In this document: one piece after another, positions 40,503 through 48,533 of the stretch
Layout of the letters: every line of letters begins with the position of its first letter
Position numbering within the stretch: the stretch's first letter is position 1
Assembly: GCF_015767275.1 (NCBI RefSeq)
Contig: NZ_JADWMY010000001.1
Location: 558,001-622,000, forward strand
Source: Herbaspirillum sp. AP02
GTDB taxonomy: Bacteria; Pseudomonadota; Gammaproteobacteria; Burkholderiales; Burkholderiaceae_D
DNA: 64,000 nt
Direction of reading: 5' to 3'
Program-made: the position numbers and the translations under genes
The notes under the pieces: generated by a model
Databases searched by the model: none
The model's input: the letters and a program-made list of their open reading frames with translations, nothing else
What the model was told of the DNA's origin: nothing

Positions 40503-41390
40503 ATGTCTTCCATCGCCCCTCGCTATCGCATCGGTCTCATCGCCAACCGCGCCCACCAGGACGCTGCGGATTCTGCCCTGGTGCAGTTGCTCACCGGTTC
40601 GCGCCATCGCATCGAAAGCCTGCAACCCGAACTGATCGTGGTGGGCCGCACGCTGGACGCCATCAGCCAGATGAACCTGCTGCCCGGCTACCCGCACCTG
40701 GTGCGCTTCCCCTATGGTCGGCATGGCGGCCTGATGAAGCTGGTCTCGCGCACGGTCGATCCCGACCCCGAGCGCACGCTGGATACCGTCATCTATCTGG
40801 TCGATCCGGTCGATCCCTCCTCCACCTTCCCGGAGGCGGTGGCCTTGAAGCGCCAGTGCGTCATCCATGGCAAACCTTTCCTGTCGACGCTGGCCGGCGC
40901 CCAGGAATGGTTCGAACTGGAAGCCATCGCCAATGGCGCCGCGCCGGACAGCTTCCTGGATGACCGCTTCCAGCTGGAACAGGAAGGCATCGCCCTGATC
41001 GCCCACGATGCCATGAAGTCGCGCATGCTGGAGCTGGCCGAGAAGCACTTCGAGGTGCTGGACCGCTTCGCCTTCCGCTGCGCCACCGGCACCACGGGTG
41101 GCCTGCTCAATCAGTTGGCCATGAAGATCAAGGGAGAGGCCGGCCGCAACTGGGTGCGCCCCTTCCTCTCCGGCCCGCTGGGTGGCGATGCGCAGATTGC
41201 CGAACTGATCCTGGAGCGCCAGTGCCGCCGCGTGCTGTTCCTGGAAGACCCGCACGTGGCGCGTCAGCATGAAGCCGATATCCAGTTGCTGGAGCGGGCC
41301 GCCCGCACCGTGACCGGCTATGCCTCCTGCATGAGCGATGTCAAATGGGGCGATCGCTGGCTGTCGTTGATCAAGGCGCGCGCACTCTGA
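40503..41390 (+). CDS. Two-domain methylglyoxal synthase-like protein
   Basis: A 295-aa protein, about twice the size of a normal methylglyoxal synthase (about 150 aa). Residues 163-270 match the enzyme that converts dihydroxyacetone phosphate to methylglyoxal: IALIAHDAMK (H168, D169, K172), ATGTTG (194-199), LSGPLGGDAQI (D229) and EDPHVARQHEAD (D249, H256, D259) keep all catalytic and phosphate-binding residues. Residues 8-140 look like a second copy of the same fold: IGLIANRAHQ, then YGRHGGLMKL, then VIYLVDPVDPSSTFPEAVALKRQCVIHGKPFLSTLAGAQEWFE. This copy has lost the HD pair, the GTTG loop and the catalytic Asp. The normal C-terminal end is shortened. The membrane-protein gene follows after 7 bases. 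Confidence 0.8.
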   Translation: MSSIAPRYRIGLIANRAHQDAADSALVQLLTGSRHRIESLQPELIVVGRTLDAISQMNLLPGYPHLVRFPYGRHGGLMKLVSRTVDPDPERTLDTVIYLVDPVDPSSTFPEAVALKRQCVIHGKPFLSTLAGAQEWFELEAIANGAAPDSFLDDRFQLEQEGIALIAHDAMKSRMLELAEKHFEVLDRFAFRCATGTTGGLLNQLAMKIKGEAGRNWVRPFLSGPLGGDAQIAELILERQCRRVLFLEDPHVARQHEADIQLLERAARTVTGYASCMSDVKWGDRWLSLIKARAL

Positions 41391-41397
41391 AGCACGC

Positions 41398-42024
41398 ATG
41401 ACCGTATCCCCACCGCCGCCCTCCGCCCCCCCGCAGCGCCCCGGCCGCTGGCGCCGCCGGCTGCTGGCGCCGCTGATCTACACCGCAGCGCTGCTGCTGA
41501 TGCTGGAAGAATGGCTATGGGACGCCACCCAGGCCCTGCTGGCACGCATTCCGAACTGGCCCTGGCTGGTGCGACTGCAGCACTGGATAGAACGGCGCCC
41601 GCCCTATGCGGCGCTGCTGATCTTCCTGGCACCCACCCTGCTGCTGCTGCCGGTCAAGCTGCTGGCATTGCTCTCGATCACCCACGGCCATCCGACGCTG
41701 GGCCTGGCCATCGTACTCGCGGCCAAGGTATTGGGGACCGCGCTGGTCGCACGCATTTACGCCTTGACGCGCCGCAGCCTGCTGTCGCTGGTCTGGTTCC
41801 AGCGCTACCACGACCGACTGCTCGCCCTGAAGGCCCGACTGACCGCACAATTGCAGGTCAGCGCCGGCTGGCAGCAGGCAAAGCGGCTGGTACAGGCGTG
41901 CAGGCAGAGCGTGGATGATGTGAAGGCCTATGTGCGGGCGCAAGCAGCCCGCTCGCCGCGATCTCCCCTGGCGCGCCTGATGCGCCTGCTGCGCAGGGTG
42001 GTGGCCCGCATGCGCAGCAGATAG
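41398..42024 (+). CDS. Hypothetical membrane protein
   Basis: A 208-aa protein I do not recognise. After a Pro-rich, Arg-rich start (PPPPSAPPQRPGRWRRR) there are hydrophobic segments at about 22-40, 70-93 and 98-118, then a basic, helical C-terminal half (ARLTAQLQVSAGWQQAKRLVQACRQ...MRLLRRVVARMRSR). The topology suggests three inner-membrane helices and a positively charged cytoplasmic tail. The 7-base gap to the methylglyoxal synthase-like gene means co-expression. Confidence 0.75.
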   Translation: MTVSPPPPSAPPQRPGRWRRRLLAPLIYTAALLLMLEEWLWDATQALLARIPNWPWLVRLQHWIERRPPYAALLIFLAPTLLLLPVKLLALLSITHGHPTLGLAIVLAAKVLGTALVARIYALTRRSLLSLVWFQRYHDRLLALKARLTAQLQVSAGWQQAKRLVQACRQSVDDVKAYVRAQAARSPRSPLARLMRLLRRVVARMRSR

Positions 42025-42054
42025 TCCTGGGGCACGACGGCCGCTACAAATGAA

Positions 42055-42078
42055 ACAAGGCTGCCGTGGCAGCCTTGT
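42055..42078. terminator. Hairpin between convergent genes
   Basis: ACAAGGCTGCC pairs over 11 bp with GGCAGCCTTGT around a two-base loop. It sits between the stop at 42024 and the convergent stop at 42112. The T-run is poor, so it may work weakly in either direction. Confidence 0.6.
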
Positions 42079-42111
42079 GTTCTGGTTCATCCCCTCTCAT
42101 GCCGGGCAAAC

Positions 42112-43494
42112 TCAGTCGTCGTCATCGTCATCGATATAGCCGTCCGGCGGCGGTGACATCTGCATCGTGGCATGCTGGCCGATATTGTTGTTGGAAATGC
42201 TGTTACCCCATTCGAAGGCATGCTTTTCGGCGGCGAAGAAATCATCGGCCGTCAATTGCAGTTCCTCCAGCAGGTGCTGCATTTCAGCCTGGTCCGGTGC
42301 ACGTTGCTCGGTACATTCCACCAGCCGCAGCGCCATGCCGTAGAAACCACTGCGACGCAGCAGCGCTTCCCTGATCTCGGTACTGACGGTGATCTGGCGC
42401 AACACCGTCTCCATGCTCATCCCGAACAGTGCATCGACCAGCGACATGATGCCCACCGTGAACGCCATCTCCGACATCTTGCGGCGCCCCGGGCGAATCT
42501 TCACCGTGATCAGTTCCAGCATCTTGCCGCGCGTGGCCGCCAGGATCATCAGCGGCGACATGGCGTGGGCACGGTCCTTCTCGGTATTGGCGAAGAGCAG
42601 GATCTGCAGCCAGCGCTTCAACTGGCGGCGACCCAGCACGATCAGCGCCTGCCCGAGCGAATCGATGAATTTCTGGAAGCCGTACACCGGCGTGTTGACC
42701 AAGCGCAGCAGCGTGAGGCTCAAGGCCACGTCACGCTTGATGAAGCGCACGATCTCGGCATTGTCGACATTGCGCACCAGCAGCGTGAGCAGGTGCATGA
42801 TGATCATCTTCGACGCCTCCAGCTTCTTGCCCTGGAGGATCATCGGCTTGGCGAAGTAATAGCCCTGGAAATAATCGAAACCGAAGGTCATGCAGTCGTT
42901 GAACTGCTGCAAGGTCTCGACCTTCTCGGCCAGCAGCTCCTTCTGGGCGCGCTTGAAGTGCACCGACAGCTTGAGCAGCTTGCTAGGATCGACTTCCATG
43001 ACGTCGATCTTGATGATCTTCACCAGCGGCAGCAGTTCTTCGATCTCTTCCGACTCGGCCACCACGTCATCGAGTGCGAACACGTAACCGGCCTTGGTCA
43101 GCTCGCGCACGCGTGCCACCAGTTCCGGCGTCACCCGCACCGTTTCCAGGATCTCCAGCACCACCTTGTCGGAGGGCAGGAAATAGATGAAGTCGCTCAT
43201 CAGCACGGCGGCATCGACGTTGATGAAGCCGTGCAGGTTACCGATCACATTGGACAGTCCCAGCTCCGAGGCGTGGGCGATCACCGCCGCAGTCGCCGTG
43301 ACGTCGTCCTTGACGTTGGCCGGGCCGAACGCGGCACTGCGAAACAGCAACTCATAACCGATCAGGTCCTGCTCGCGACTCAGGATAGGCTGGCGCGCCA
43401 GGAAAAAATCCAGGGCATGCTGCGCCGGGTGCGCTTGCGAGGGCCAGGCGGACGGGTCGGTGGGATCGGATGGGTCGGCTGACTGGTCTGACAT
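42112..43494 (-). CDS. EAL-like/HDOD signalling protein (YuxH type)
   Basis: A 460-aa protein. The N-terminal EAL-like domain (about 28-225) keeps LARQPILSREQDLIGYELLFRS, LDDV and IKIDVM but has lost DDFGTG and the EGVE glutamate context (AEKVET), so c-di-GMP hydrolysis is unlikely. The HDOD domain is about 230-400 (MIIMHLLTLLVRNVDNAEIVRFIKRDVALSLTLLRLVNTPVYGF). The protein ends in seven consecutive Asp after GYID. It is the second HDOD protein in the window, with a layout parallel to the gene at 27687. A regulatory, protein-binding role is most likely. Confidence 0.88.
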   Translation of the reverse strand: MSDQSADPSDPTDPSAWPSQAHPAQHALDFFLARQPILSREQDLIGYELLFRSAAFGPANVKDDVTATAAVIAHASELGLSNVIGNLHGFINVDAAVLMSDFIYFLPSDKVVLEILETVRVTPELVARVRELTKAGYVFALDDVVAESEEIEELLPLVKIIKIDVMEVDPSKLLKLSVHFKRAQKELLAEKVETLQQFNDCMTFGFDYFQGYYFAKPMILQGKKLEASKMIIMHLLTLLVRNVDNAEIVRFIKRDVALSLTLLRLVNTPVYGFQKFIDSLGQALIVLGRRQLKRWLQILLFANTEKDRAHAMSPLMILAATRGKMLELITVKIRPGRRKMSEMAFTVGIMSLVDALFGMSMETVLRQITVSTEIREALLRRSGFYGMALRLVECTEQRAPDQAEMQHLLEELQLTADDFFAAEKHAFEWGNSISNNNIGQHATMQMSPPPDGYIDDDDDD

Positions 43495-43644
43495 GATTGT
43501 TCTTTTACTGGCCCCTGGCGTTGCTGCGATTCTTGACGTATGGCAATCTCATTATTGTATGCCGTTTTGTCACGGTTTCGGCGACATAGAGACCACTACA
43601 GGCGACAAAATCACAAATATTCACAAGACCAGCATCACCCGACA

Positions 43645-44532
43645 TCAGAGTTCTCCCGATTCCAGCACATATTCCGCAGTGTCTTCCACGCCCAGCACCT
43701 CGATCAGGTAGGGCATGACTTCCTTGAGCGTCGCTTCCAGTGTCCAGGGCGGATTGAGGATGAACATGCCGCTGTTGTGCAGGCCGAAGCCATCCGGTGC
43801 CGGGCCATGGATGGCCAGCGTGACATTGAGCCAGCTCTTGGCACCCAGGCGCTTCAGGCGCTCGGGCAACTGGCGCGATTCATTGCGATGCAGGACCGGG
43901 TACCACACGGCGTAGGTGCCGCCGGGAAAACGCGTGAGCGCATCCGTGAGCACCTGGACCACGTGGCTGTAGTCGCGCTTGTCTTCATAAGGCGGGTCGA
44001 TCAGCACCAGGGCGCGACGCGACGGCGGTGGCAACAACGCCTTCAGTCCCTCGAAACCATCGCCCCGATGCACCATCACGCGCTTGCCCCGCGCTGCCGG
44101 ACGCTGGCCCTGGGCGGCGGCATGCGCCTCCAGCTTGCGGAAATTATCTGCCAGCACCTTCACTTCGCTGGGATGCAATTCGAACAGACGCAAGCGGTCC
44201 TGCTCGCGCATGATCTTCTCGGCGCAATACGGCGAGCCAGGGTAATAGCGCATCTTGCCGCTCGGATTGAGCGACTTGACCACATCGACGTACTCCTGCA
44301 CCGCCGCCGGCAGGTCCTTGCGGTCCCACAGCTTGGCGATGCCGGTTTCATATTCGGCGTTCTTGCTGGCGTAATCTCCATCCAGCGCGTAGACGCCTGC
44401 GCCGGCATGGGTGTCGATGACCATGTAGGCAGTGTCTTTCTGCCCGAGATAGCGCATCAACTGGATGATCACCATATGCTTCAGGACATCGGCGTGGTTG
44501 CCGGCGTGAAAAGCGTGGCGATAACTCAGCAT
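43645..44532 (-). CDS. rlmJ: 23S rRNA (adenine-2030-N6)-methyltransferase RlmJ
   Basis: A 295-aa SAM-dependent methyltransferase that makes m6A2030 in 23S rRNA. The opening MLSYRHAFHAGNHADVLKHMVIIQLMRYL is the RlmJ hallmark, followed by the SAM-binding VIDTHAGAGVYAL and the catalytic DPPYEDKRDY (DPPY motif). The length is close to that of the E. coli enzyme (280 aa). It is a single gene with about 250 bases upstream. Confidence 0.95.
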   Translation of the reverse strand: MLSYRHAFHAGNHADVLKHMVIIQLMRYLGQKDTAYMVIDTHAGAGVYALDGDYASKNAEYETGIAKLWDRKDLPAAVQEYVDVVKSLNPSGKMRYYPGSPYCAEKIMREQDRLRLFELHPSEVKVLADNFRKLEAHAAAQGQRPAARGKRVMVHRGDGFEGLKALLPPPSRRALVLIDPPYEDKRDYSHVVQVLTDALTRFPGGTYAVWYPVLHRNESRQLPERLKRLGAKSWLNVTLAIHGPAPDGFGLHNSGMFILNPPWTLEATLKEVMPYLIEVLGVEDTAEYVLESGEL

Positions 44533-44779
44533 GGAAAATTCACTTCTAGGATGGGGTTGATAGCGGGTGGCGGCACGGACCGACGCGGGTCACTGGGTGG
44601 GCCACCGAAAAGAGGAAAAGCTCATGCATTTTATCAAGGATACGTGAGCAGTTGTCGGACTAATCCGCCATTGTTACAAAGAAGACATGCCCTCAGCGCC
44701 GCGCAAAGCGACCCAGTCGTCCGATCGGCCGACAGCCACAGATGCGAGCCGACCGCTACGATGCCGCCGGCGGCGCAGG

Positions 44780-46516
44780 TCAGCTACCCGCCCGGTCCAG
44801 CCGGAAATACGCATCCAGCAAGGAGGTCTTGAACACCACACCCAGCAGGCGCGGGTCTTCGGCACTGGCGATTACCGGCAGACGCTCGCCCTGATGATCG
44901 AGGAACAGTTGCAGGGCCTCGCCCAGGGACATGTCGGGTGTCACCTCGTGCAGGAAATGCGGCCGCAGGAAATCGCGAGCTACCCGGCCGACGGCTTCCT
45001 TCTTGTCCAGCAGCCAGGAAGTGATGTCCTGCAACGCCACCACGCCGAGGTAACGCTGCTCTTCGTCCACGATGTAGACGTACTTCACCGGGTATTTCAG
45101 GAACAGGGCACTGATCTCTTCCAGGCTGGCCTGTTCCTGCAGTACGGTCTCGGCAGGTCGGATCAGGGCGCGCATGTGGGTGCCGCGCAGGCGCAGGCGT
45201 TCTTCGTTGTCGCGATGGCGTTTCAGTGTGATGTCGTACATCGAACGCCCATTCGTACTGCGCGCCACCACATAGGCGACCACGCAGGACAACATCAGCG
45301 GCAACACCACCTGATAGCTCAAGGTCATCTCGAAGATCATCAGGATCGCCATCAGCGGCGCATAGGACGCCGCCGCCAGGAAGGCGCCCATGCCCACCAT
45401 GGCATAGGCGAACGGTTGCGACATGTGGAACGGCAGCAGGGCCTGGGCCGTATCGCCGAACAGATAGCCGACCGCCGCCCCCACGAACAGCGTCGGCGTG
45501 AAGATCCCCCCGACCGCCCCCGAACCCACCGTGATGGCCGTGGCCAGGACCTTGATCACCAGCACCGTCAGGACCGCCTGCCACAGCCAGGTGGTATGCA
45601 GCAGCGAATTGACCAGACTGTAGCCATTGCCCCAGACCTCGGGCACCTCGATCGAAATCAGCCCCACCAGCAGCCCGCCCACGCCCAGCCGCACCGGCAG
45701 CGGCAGGCGGAACTTGCCGAAACCCTGCTTGCCCAGCTCCAGCACGCGCAGGAACTGCGGTGCCAGGATCCCGGCCAGCACGCCCAGCACCAGGAACAGC
45801 AGCACTTCCCAGCCACCGATCTCGGGGAAGTACGGCATTTCGTAGGCAGCGCGATAACCCGGCAACTCGCGCATGGTGATGTTGGCCACCACCGAGGCCA
45901 CCACCACCGGGCCGAAGCTCTCCATCACCAGCGAACCGAGCACGATCTCGGTGATGAAGAAAGCCCCGGCAATGGGCGCGTTGTAGGCCGAGGTGATGCC
46001 GGCCGCCGCCCCGCAGGCCACCAGCAAGCGCAAGCGGGAAGAGGGAAAGTGCGAGAACTTGCCCACCAGCGACGCGCACAGGGCCGACAACTGCACCATC
46101 GGTCCTTCGCGGCCGATGGAGCCCCCCGAGGCAATCGAGGCCAGCGAGGAGATGCTGCGCAAGAGCGTGTTGCGCACCGGAATGGCACCATCGCCGATGG
46201 CCACCGCCTCCATGTAGTCGCCACCATTGCCGGCCGGAGTCCGCTTGGCCCAGACCAGGAACAGGCCGGCAATCACGCCGCCGCAGGTCGGCAGCAGGAT
46301 GCGTACATGCCAGGGCAAGCCCTTGGCGATATCGACGAAGCTCCCGTCATGTCCGGTCAGCCAGATCTGCAGCAGCGCGATGCATTCGCGAAAGGCGATG
46401 GTGGCCAGCGCGCCGACGAAACCGGCCAGCGCCCCCCACAGCAGCATGGAATGGCTTTCGGACACGCGACAGGCATTGAGTACCCGCAGTCGGTACTTGA
46501 TCCAGAGTTCATGCAT
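44780..46516 (-). CDS. ClcB-like CLC chloride channel/transporter with CBS domains
   Basis: A 578-aa CLC-family membrane protein. The CLC core (about 20-430) contains GSIGREGPMVQL, with the gating glutamate, and GGIFTPTLFVGAAVGYLFGD (the GxFxP motif). The usual first selectivity motif GSGIP is replaced by GNGGDYMEAVAIGDG, which resembles ClcB rather than ClcA. Two CBS domains fill the C-terminus (about 445-575: IRPAETVLQEQASLEEISALFLKYPVKYVYIVDEEQRYLGVV and MSLGEALQLFLDHQGERLPVIA) and could sense adenine nucleotides. Its start lies 8 bases inside the ModE-like gene, implying translational coupling. Confidence 0.88.
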   Translation of the reverse strand: MHELWIKYRLRVLNACRVSESHSMLLWGALAGFVGALATIAFRECIALLQIWLTGHDGSFVDIAKGLPWHVRILLPTCGGVIAGLFLVWAKRTPAGNGGDYMEAVAIGDGAIPVRNTLLRSISSLASIASGGSIGREGPMVQLSALCASLVGKFSHFPSSRLRLLVACGAAAGITSAYNAPIAGAFFITEIVLGSLVMESFGPVVVASVVANITMRELPGYRAAYEMPYFPEIGGWEVLLFLVLGVLAGILAPQFLRVLELGKQGFGKFRLPLPVRLGVGGLLVGLISIEVPEVWGNGYSLVNSLLHTTWLWQAVLTVLVIKVLATAITVGSGAVGGIFTPTLFVGAAVGYLFGDTAQALLPFHMSQPFAYAMVGMGAFLAAASYAPLMAILMIFEMTLSYQVVLPLMLSCVVAYVVARSTNGRSMYDITLKRHRDNEERLRLRGTHMRALIRPAETVLQEQASLEEISALFLKYPVKYVYIVDEEQRYLGVVALQDITSWLLDKKEAVGRVARDFLRPHFLHEVTPDMSLGEALQLFLDHQGERLPVIASAEDPRLLGVVFKTSLLDAYFRLDRAGS

Positions 46517-46904
46517 GGCCGCTGCCCTGCCCCTGACCTTGCGCCGCTTGCTCGTCGGCCGGCCGCATCAATGCCTGCAGTTGCCGCAGTTCGCCCGCAA
46601 TGCTGGCCGCTGCCTTCTTCTGCATGCGACGGTAACGCGCCAGTACCTCCTGCCCCAGCTCGGTCACTGCCGCACCGCCGCCGCGGGCGCCGCCGGTCGC
46701 GGTGGCCACCAGCGGGCTGGCGAAGCAGCGGTTCATCTCTTCCACCAGCAGCCAGGCGCGACGATAGGACATCTCCATCTCCCGGGCAGCGCCGGAAATC
46801 GATCCGGTCTGTGCAATGGCCTGCAGCAGATCGGCCTTGCCCGGGCCGAAGGCAATGGTCTGGCCCTGCATCACGCGCACTCTCAAGGTCTTGGCATCAT
46901 TCAT
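46509..46904 (-). CDS. ModE-type winged-helix regulator lacking Mop domains
   Basis: A 131-aa DNA-binding protein matching only the N-terminal domain of ModE: KADLLQAIAQTGSISGAAREMEMSYRRAWLLVEEMN, then GGARGGGAAVTELGQEVLARYRRM. The C-terminal molybdate-binding Mop domains of E. coli ModE are missing; instead the chain ends in an Ala/Gln/Gly-rich tail. It is divergent from modABC with a ModE-box-like sequence between them, so a role as molybdate-transport repressor is likely. How it would sense molybdate is unclear. It is co-translated with the ClcB-like gene. Confidence 0.85.
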   Translation of the reverse strand: MNDAKTLRVRVMQGQTIAFGPGKADLLQAIAQTGSISGAAREMEMSYRRAWLLVEEMNRCFASPLVATATGGARGGGAAVTELGQEVLARYRRMQKKAAASIAGELRQLQALMRPADEQAAQGQGQGSGHA

Positions 46905-46962
46905 GCGCGTGATTGTACAAGGGCCTTGTATGTGCGGCCAATGCAGAGCAGGCGGTTGACGT

Positions 46963-46987
46963 TCGTTATATCCTTACGTATATTTCG
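46963..46987. promoter_or_regulatory. Candidate ModE box
   Basis: CGTTATAT (46964-46971) and ATATTTCG (46980-46987) lie 8 bases apart. The first matches the E. coli ModE half-site CGTTATAT exactly and the second is a mutated form of ATATAACG. The site is about 50-60 bases before each of the divergent genes, a sensible operator position. Confidence 0.5.
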
Positions 46988-47032
46988 CCGCTAGCCCGCC
47001 ACGCCCCATTGTTCTCACTTCCAGGATGTCCG

Positions 47033-47803
47033 ATGCTGAAGAAAAACCGTCTCAAGGCCGCCATCGGCGCCGCCTTCGCCGCTACGCTGGTGTTCTCCGC
47101 CGGTGCCGCCCAGGCCACCGATCTCGTGGTCTCGGCCGCCGCCAGCCTGACCAACGCCTTCAAGGAGCTTGCCCTGTCCTTCGAACAACAGCATCCCGGT
47201 GTGAAGGTCATCAGCAACTTCGGTGCCTCGGACGTGCTGATGCAACAGATCGTGCGCGGCGCCCCGGCAGACGTGTTTGCCTCGGCCGATCAGACCGCCA
47301 TGGACAAGGCCGTGGCGGAAAAGGCCGTCACCCCGGCCACCCGCAAGAACTTCGCCGCCAACCAGATCGTGGTCATCGTGCCGCATGACGCCAGGCACCA
47401 GCCGGCCACGCTGGCCGACCTGACCCGGCCGGACTATCAGCGCATCGCCCTCGGCAACCCGGCATCGGTGCCCTTCGGCCGCTACACCAAGGGCGCGCTG
47501 GAACAGGCCGGCCTGTGGTCGCAGGTCCAGGCCAAGGGGGTGATGGCCGAGAACGTGCGCACCAGCCTGGATTACGTGGCCCGTGGCGAGGTCGATGCCG
47601 GTTTCGTCTTCGCCACCGATGCCGCAGTGATGCCGGACAAGGTCAAGGTGGCCATCCGCCTTCCCTCAACCACGCCGGCCACCTACCCCATTGCGGTCAC
47701 CGCTGGCAGCCGGCAACAGGAACTGGCCGCGCAGTTCGTGGATTACGTGCTCTCGCCGAACGGGCAGGCTGTCCTGGCCCGCTACGGCTTCCTCAAGCCC
47801 TGA
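47033..47803 (+). CDS. modA: Molybdate ABC transporter, periplasmic binding protein ModA
   Basis: A 256-aa binding protein. A signal peptide ends near GAAQA (residue 24-28). The mature start TDLVVSAAASLTNAFKELALSFEQQHPGVKVISNFGASDVLMQQI and GAPADVFASAD carry the oxyanion-binding Ser and Ala amides. The late region (RTSLDYVARGEVDAGFVFATDA) is also typical. The start is ATG 47033. It is the first gene of modABC. Confidence 0.95.
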   Translation: MLKKNRLKAAIGAAFAATLVFSAGAAQATDLVVSAAASLTNAFKELALSFEQQHPGVKVISNFGASDVLMQQIVRGAPADVFASADQTAMDKAVAEKAVTPATRKNFAANQIVVIVPHDARHQPATLADLTRPDYQRIALGNPASVPFGRYTKGALEQAGLWSQVQAKGVMAENVRTSLDYVARGEVDAGFVFATDAAVMPDKVKVAIRLPSTTPATYPIAVTAGSRQQELAAQFVDYVLSPNGQAVLARYGFLKP

Positions 47804-47819
47804 TGCCGAGGGAGGCTTG

Positions 47820-48494
47820 ATGCATCCGGTCTGGACGCCGCTGCTGCTGTCGCTAAAGGTCGCGGGACTGGCAACCCTGCTCAATCTGATCCTGGGCGTG
47901 GCCGCCGCCTATGGCCTGTCGCGCTGGCGCTCGCCGCTACGCGACTTCATCGATTCGGTCCTGACCCTGCCCCTGGTCCTGCCGCCCACCGTGCTGGGCT
48001 ATTACCTGCTGGTCTTGTTCGGCCGCCGTGGCACCTTCGGCGCCTGGCTGGAAAGCCTGGGCATACAACTGGTCTTCACCTGGCAGGGCGCGGTACTGGC
48101 CTCCACCGTGGTGGCCTTTCCGCTGGTATTGAAAGCAGCCCGGGCCGCCTTCGAGAGTGTGGACCATCAACTGGAAAACGCCGCCCGCGTGCTGGGCGTC
48201 TCCGAGGCCGGCGTGTTCTTCCGCGTCAGCCTGCCACTGGCCACGCGCGGCATCACCGCGGGCGTGCTGCTGGCGTTTGCCCGTGCCCTGGGCGAATTCG
48301 GCGCTACCCTGATGGTGGCGGGCAACCTGCCGGGCCGCACGCAGACCCTGTCGGTGGCCATCTACGAAGCGGTGCAGGCCGGCGACGATGGCGCGGCCAC
48401 CTTGCTGGTGGTGATTACCTCGATCACCTGCGTGGTGCTGCTGATGCTGGCCGGACGACTGGTACCGGACCGCTCGCAACTGCAGATTCGCTAG
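47820..48494 (+). CDS. modB: Molybdate ABC transporter permease ModB
   Basis: A 224-aa inner-membrane permease with about five helices. The EAA loop VDHQLENAARVLGVSEAGVFFRVSLPLATRGITAG and the FARALGEFGATLMVAGNLPGRTQTLSVAIYEAV segment are ModB-specific. ATG 47820 follows a GGGAGG ribosome site and lies 16 bases after modA. Confidence 0.95.
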   Translation: MHPVWTPLLLSLKVAGLATLLNLILGVAAAYGLSRWRSPLRDFIDSVLTLPLVLPPTVLGYYLLVLFGRRGTFGAWLESLGIQLVFTWQGAVLASTVVAFPLVLKAARAAFESVDHQLENAARVLGVSEAGVFFRVSLPLATRGITAGVLLAFARALGEFGATLMVAGNLPGRTQTLSVAIYEAVQAGDDGAATLLVVITSITCVVLLMLAGRLVPDRSQLQIR

Positions 48495-48533
48495 ACTGTC
48501 GCGGTTGATCCCTTTTACCTTTCCCTGCCTGCC

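Noticed and set aside
44687..46912. A 741-codon open frame antisense to the chloride channel and ModE genes
   Set aside because: Spans two real genes on the opposite strand and is His/Gln/Arg-rich with no domain.
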